The position numbers and the translations under genes are program-made. From the NCBI GenBank assembly GCA_950106755.1, contig OX467091.1, positions 8,263,538-8,327,537 of the forward strand: a stretch of 64,000 nucleotides of DNA, read 5' to 3'. This DNA is from Climacium dendroides. Taxonomy: Eukaryota > Streptophyta > Bryopsida > Hypnales > Climaciaceae. The notes below the pieces were generated by a model. It worked only from the letters and a program-made list of their open reading frames with translations. It was not told the origin of the DNA and made no database searches. Positions 59,308 to 64,000 of the stretch are shown piece after piece. Every line of letters starts with the position of its first letter. Within the stretch, counting starts at the first letter, position 1.

Positions 59308-60448
59308 CCCCTATAGGACCAGCATATGCTTTTTGGCAATATAGAAATTTTGGGCAAGTACATATGACCAGAGATTTGCATATTTTAGGCTAGAATTTTA
59401 ATAGAAGGTGAGGATGAGGAATATCTTTCATACGCACCAAACTTCATGACATTTGGAAATACGAGTCAAAAGTTATGGCCAAACATGTTACTTTTTTCAT
59501 TGGCCGGGCAATATATATAGATAAGAAAAAATCACTTTTTTTGAAAACAAAAATTTGAAATTGGTTTTCTAGAGTTATATATATGTGTGTAAAGCTTTGA
59601 ATCATTCCATTTTGAAAATTATGAGCAATTTTTGTTTGTAGGTAGTTATGGCTTTTCTACTCTAAGATAAACTTTGAAGTCCTTTATCTTACTCAATTTT
59701 CAATATTTTTTGAAAAAATTAAAATTTTAGGATGTAGACTGTTTATAACAACATTTCAACCATTGGGATTGGCATTTTTCAATTCCATAATAAAATTCTT
59801 AACAATTAAATATTTTGAATCATTCTCTACCATTGTCTACTTATTATTTTTTTCCTATATGTTGTACAATTCCAAATGATTTGAAATTTTTCAAGTATGT
59901 GTCCAACTTGTCAAGGAAAAAGAATTCAAAGAATAGCCACCATTTTGAACCATTAGATGAGTTTCTTGAACAATAGAGGGCTGCGTGTTCCTAGCAGTTC
60001 GCTGACATGGTCGAGTGACTGCCTCATCGGAAAAAAATCTGTTTTTTTTCATTTCCAGAATTTAATTTTTAAAAAATTGAATTTTTTTTGTCAAGAACAG
60101 TGGTTCCCCAAAACTACGGGAAGAAACTTGGGTCGGGAATAGGCCTGAAACGGCCCTCCGGACCCCCTGAATCTCTTCTAGTGATTTTTTCGTAGGAAAG
60201 TGAGCTTGTGAAGTGTAGCCTTGTTTTTCATAGGGCTAAAAAAATGATTTCAGTGAATTTGAATGCTTATATCTTGCAATTGATGCAATGAAAATTTCTG
60301 AAATTTTTACCACATGTTTTCAAGCTACCATACTACAAGATCCTACAGTTACACGTGTCAAAAAAAAATTTCAAAAATTTGGTATTTGTACTAGAAATGG
60401 CAGTTTTGGAGCAATTTCAGTGAAAACATAGTGAAGGAACTTTAGGGG
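59308..60448. mobile_element. TTAA-flanked element of the CCCCTAAAG family, 1.1 kb
   Basis: The left end is TTAA|CCCCTATAGGACC and the right end, reverse complement, is TTAA|CCCCTAAAGTTCC. TTAA is at 59304-59307 and 60449-60452. The right interior (ACAAGATCCTACAGTTA...GAAATGGCAGTTTTGGAG) clearly aligns with that of 48087-48663 (ACAAGATCCTATAGTTA...GAAGTGGTAGTTTTGAG), showing shared descent. No ORF of interest. Confidence 0.75.
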
Positions 60449-60452
60449 TTAA

Positions 60453-61717
60453 ATATGTTTTCCAACATTTTGATTAAAATACACAAGACAAGGGACATAC
60501 ATGCCTTTTACAAAGAATTCTGAAAGAAAAGATTTCAGAAGGTCTAGAAGAAAATTATTTTGGAGTTTAGAAACTTAATCTTACAAGCAGTGGGATTTTC
60601 ATTCAAAAAATTTAGGAAGTTGAATACAGACAAGTTTTCTAACGCATTCAACCAATGGTTTGATTCATCAAAGAAATTTTTAAAAATAGAAGGTTTTAGG
60701 CTTACTTCAAGAAAGAATATTTTGAACTTGTTTGAAGCCTCAAAACACCACAAAACTCTAGGGATTAAATTAAGGTTCCAATGTCTTTGTTCACTAAATA
60801 GAGAGATTGATTTAAGAACAACAAAACTTATATTGTTAAGTAAGTGGAAGTCTTTGAATATAATTATATAGTAATAGTTACTAGTTCAAATTCAATCACA
60901 GGAACGAAGATAATGTCTTAAAAATTTTAACAAAAATGTCACTTTTTAAAAAATCAAATATTCTTTTATCTTTTAATAAAAAAAAAGATAACTATAATTC
61001 TTTTGCAATATTTTGTCCAAAGTACACATGACTACAATAAGAACTTATACTTTTCAAATGTAAAACTATTCTAGGTGACATATGCTTGGTCCTTGATGTT
61101 TAAAAAAAACTATCATCATGTAAGTGATTGAGATTCATACCTTGAGTTAGGTTGTTAGTTAGTTTGGTTTGTTACATTGGTATCTCCAAAAACATTTGTC
61201 TCTCTATCATGTTCTTGGTATTGTTAGAAAGCCCTCAGCAAGGAAGGATGTGTGCACAAGCTTGATTTTGTGGTGTTCACACTTATAGTGGGAAAGTTAT
61301 CGGCTTTTGAAGTTTTTGTGAATAAGAAAATAAGAAAATTACTCTTACTTTTATTTTGATTGTGACAACGGCACAAAACACACTTTTTTGTAGGTTTTGT
61401 GGAGACTCTTCAAGGCTCTTTTAAAGACACACTATAACAATTCATAATTTGTTAGAAAAATATAGTTGGATTGTCATAAATTTTCAATACGTAAAACAAA
61501 ATATAAATTGAAAGAAAAGAAAATCATCCATTTCATGGGGGGAAATACTACCGGCAGTATTTTGCCAGTAATGGGGTCATATTTGCTATACTAGAAAAGT
61601 AAGGTAATTGAGGGAACATTGGGAGTGATTGTCAGTGGCAAAGTGCAAAGAAATGCACTCATGAGTTCTCTCATAATTCAGTTTGTTCAACAACCCTTTT
61701 CTCAAATTTTTGGGCAT
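60453..61717. other. Intergenic, nothing recognised
   Basis: AT-rich. A 103-codon forward ORF at 60560-60871 (MEFRNLILQAVGFSFKKF...) has no recognised motif and overlaps an opposite-strand ORF. Confidence 0.4.
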
Positions 61718-62608
61718 TATTTTATTTTATATTTTATATATTTTATATATTTTATATATTTTATATATTTTATATATTTTATATATTTTATATATTTTAT
61801 ATATTTTATATATTTTATATATTTTATATATTTTATATATTTTATATATTTTATATATTTTATATATTTTATATATTTTATATATTTTATATATTTTATA
61901 TATTTTATATATTTTATATATTTTATATATTTTATATATTTTATATATTTTATATATTTTATATATTTTATATATTTTATATATTTTATATATTTTATAT
62001 ATTTTATATATTTTATATATTTTATATATTTTATATATTTTATATATTTTATATATTTTATATATTTTATATATTTTATATATTTTATATATTTTATATA
62101 TTTTATATATTTTATATATTTTATATATTTTATATATTTTATATATTTTATATATTTTATATATTTTATATATTTTATATATTTTATATATTTTATATAT
62201 TTTATATATTTTATATATTTTATATATTTTATATATTTTATATATTTTATATATTTTATATATTTTATATATTTTATATATTTTATATATTTTATATATT
62301 TTATATATTTTATATATTTTATATATTTTATATATTTTATATATTTTATATATTTTATATATTTTATATATTTTATATATTTTATATATTTTATATATTT
62401 TATATATTTTATATATTTTATATATTTTATATATTTTATATATTTTATATATTTTATATATTTTATATATTTTATATATTTTATATATTTTATATATTTT
62501 ATATATTTTATATATTTTATATATTTTATATATTTTATATATTTTATATATTTTATATATTTTATATTTTTTATATTTTTTATATTTTTTATATTTTTTA
62601 TATTTTTT
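61718..62608. repeat. Homogeneous 9-bp satellite (TTTTATATA)n
   Basis: About 95 head-to-tail copies of TTTTATATA run without visible change to about 62560, then a few copies of the variant TTTTTTATA. A 9-bp period keeps every frame open, so several ORFs of more than 300 codons (FIY, LYI, YIK or IYK repeats) appear on both strands. They are artefacts. Confidence 0.97.
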
Positions 62609-64000
62609 AATAATTTTACAAATGGACATCCACTGAATTTTTGGACAATTCCAACAATAGGAAAAGGGAAATAATGTGTAGCCAAGCAAATATTATACTT
62701 CTACTTTAGAATTGTTTTCCATCAATGCATCTCTGGAAAGAAAACCTAACAAAGTTGCTATTTTTAGTAGTTTGTATTTTTGAAAAATGCTTTTTGAAGT
62801 CTTGTTTTAGCATAAAAAAATCTGATTTTGAAAATGATTGATTACGATTTTTCTATTCAAGATTTTGGGCAAGGGTGTCCATTGCAATCTTGAGGGTTCT
62901 TGGAAATGAGCCTCAAATTCTCAAAGATCAAAAAAGGCCTTTGGGCATTTAGGAGTTAAAGCAATCATTTAAGAGTTAATTGCCTTTGGGGGGAAATTAA
63001 ACTTCTTGAAACAATTTTTAGTAAATTTTTGTAGGAATAAAAAATGGAATTGGCATTTAATCCAAGTTCACTTGTTTCATTTTTTTTTGAACTTTTGTGA
63101 AATTAGTTACAAATTCTTGAAGTTAAAATGCAATGGTCACTAAAAACAACTACCTCCTAAAATGTAAATTATTGACACATTGAAGAAAGCAAAATGTACC
63201 TCTATGTCATGATTGCTTTTAGAGCATGGGTACTTTTAGAATAAGCTACCTTAAGGTAAAATAACCTAGGACATGCAAAATGACCAATTTGCTCTATTGG
63301 CATTATTGAATTTAAAAAAAAAAATTCCCCATTTTGAAACAAATGTGAGAATTAGAGAGACCAATTGAACTTATATTTTTTGAACAAAGGATGGATTTGT
63401 TATGAATTTTTGAAGTGTATTGCTTGATTGGCTCAAAAGAATCTCTAAACTATCCTAAAACAAACAAAAGTGTATCCACAATGGTCATCTTACTTAGACA
63501 CTTGAAGTAGTTACAATATTTTCTAACATGACCACAATATGAAGGCCTAAAAAAGTCACTTTTGTGATGAATTTGTATTAAAAAGATCCTACTACACTTA
63601 CTAATCACTCCATCACCATCATCTAAGATATTGATTGTGGCAATTAACTCAATTTACTAAGGTAGGAACACCCATAACCATTACTTTAAGGAAAATGGAG
63701 CCTGAAAACAAGTACATGAATTAAGAAAACATTTTTGTTTTGCAAGTAAGAAGGAACTAAAATTTTTGGCATGAATTTCAAACTTTTAGTGGCAAAACAG
63801 TGTTTGCAATCATTTTTCAAAGTCCAAAATCAAAGAAAATGTGAAGTTGTGTGTAGAGGACACTCAAAAAGTTGCTTACTGGAACGTTCACTGTGGTCTG
63901 CGTGTACATTAATAGACTATACGTGACTGTAGATTGGTGGTATGTGGTACTCAAATCTGTCAGAGAAGGATGTTAAACTAAGCTACTTGGGTTAGGGTCA
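62609..64000. other. Intergenic to window end, nothing recognised
   Basis: AT-rich, short ORFs only. A perfect 12-bp palindrome, TACCTTAAGGTA, lies near 63247. Confidence 0.45.

Larger units (their letters stand above)
57090..62955. mobile_element. Possible long TTAA-family element (tentative pairing)
   Basis: The left end TTAA|CCCCTAATGACCAAGG (TTAA 57086-57089) and the right end, reverse complement TTAA|CTCCTAAATGCCCAAAGG (TTAA 62956-62959), are similar. Between them lie the 58149 MITE, the 59308 TTAA element and the 9-bp satellite. The 5.9 kb pairing is only a hypothesis; the ends may belong to separate truncated copies. The 58602-59303 and 57100-58146 intervals hold no recognisable gene. 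Confidence 0.3.

Noticed and set aside
61619..62689. Several ORFs of more than 300 codons on both strands
   Set aside because: Produced by the 9-bp satellite, which leaves every frame open; the peptide is only FIY/LYI/YIK repeats.

Overview
This is a nuclear window from a land plant. It is AT-rich, with spliceosomal introns, plant-type CACTA, PIF/Tourist-like, hAT-like and Ty1/copia elements, and no organellar or prokaryotic gene organisation. The kinase family here (a YRDLKATN catalytic loop on a helical N-terminal region) and the low gene density make me suspect a bryophyte or another early-diverging lineage. That is an impression, not a measurement.

Genes are few. (1) A three-member kinase family: copy A (2741-5319, +) and copy B (36422-38921, +) lie inside a 5 kb direct segmental duplication (about 981-5980 and 34715-39865). 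Copy C (about 50303-51584, -) is inverted and broken by a nonsense codon, a frameshift and loss of the activation-segment APE motif. A and B encode a small beta-rich N-terminal exon, a helical region and a kinase domain with a degenerate glycine loop and a displaced beta3 lysine. (2) A two-exon gene (52825-54462, +) joins a ubiquitin-like exon to a GC-rich trypsin-like exon whose nucleophile serine is not visible. (3) An exon resembling the C-terminal domain of the DNA-end-resection factor COM1/CtIP/Sae2 (34473-34739, -) lies at the edge of duplication copy B; in copy A the homology ends exactly at a CACTA terminus. (4) There is a separate small kinase N-lobe fragment (45408-45680, -).

The rest is mostly transposons, several with target-site duplications (TSDs) readable by eye. 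CACTA elements: 22771-28030 (TSD GAA), 14587-15792 (AAA), 21516-21665 (TTC), 43893-45232 (TCA), 28940-31232 (imperfect TSD), a right end at 978 and a decayed copy from 48063. The 43893 element sits inside the protease region of a copia element that starts with an LTR at 42241. A 9.1 kb terminal-inverted-repeat (TIR) element (9368-18493) carries a dead hAT-like transposase and the 14587 CACTA. A dispersed family with TTAA-flanked CCCCTAAAG termini (48087-48663, 59308-60448 and partial or diverged copies) looks piggyBac-like. Further short TIR elements are at 7392, 41781, 54505 and 58149.

From about 54.5 kb to the end there is no convincing gene: TIR elements, TTAA-family copies and an almost pure 9-bp satellite (61718-62608) whose long ORFs are artefacts of the repeat. 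Many long intervals show nothing I can name and are listed as such.
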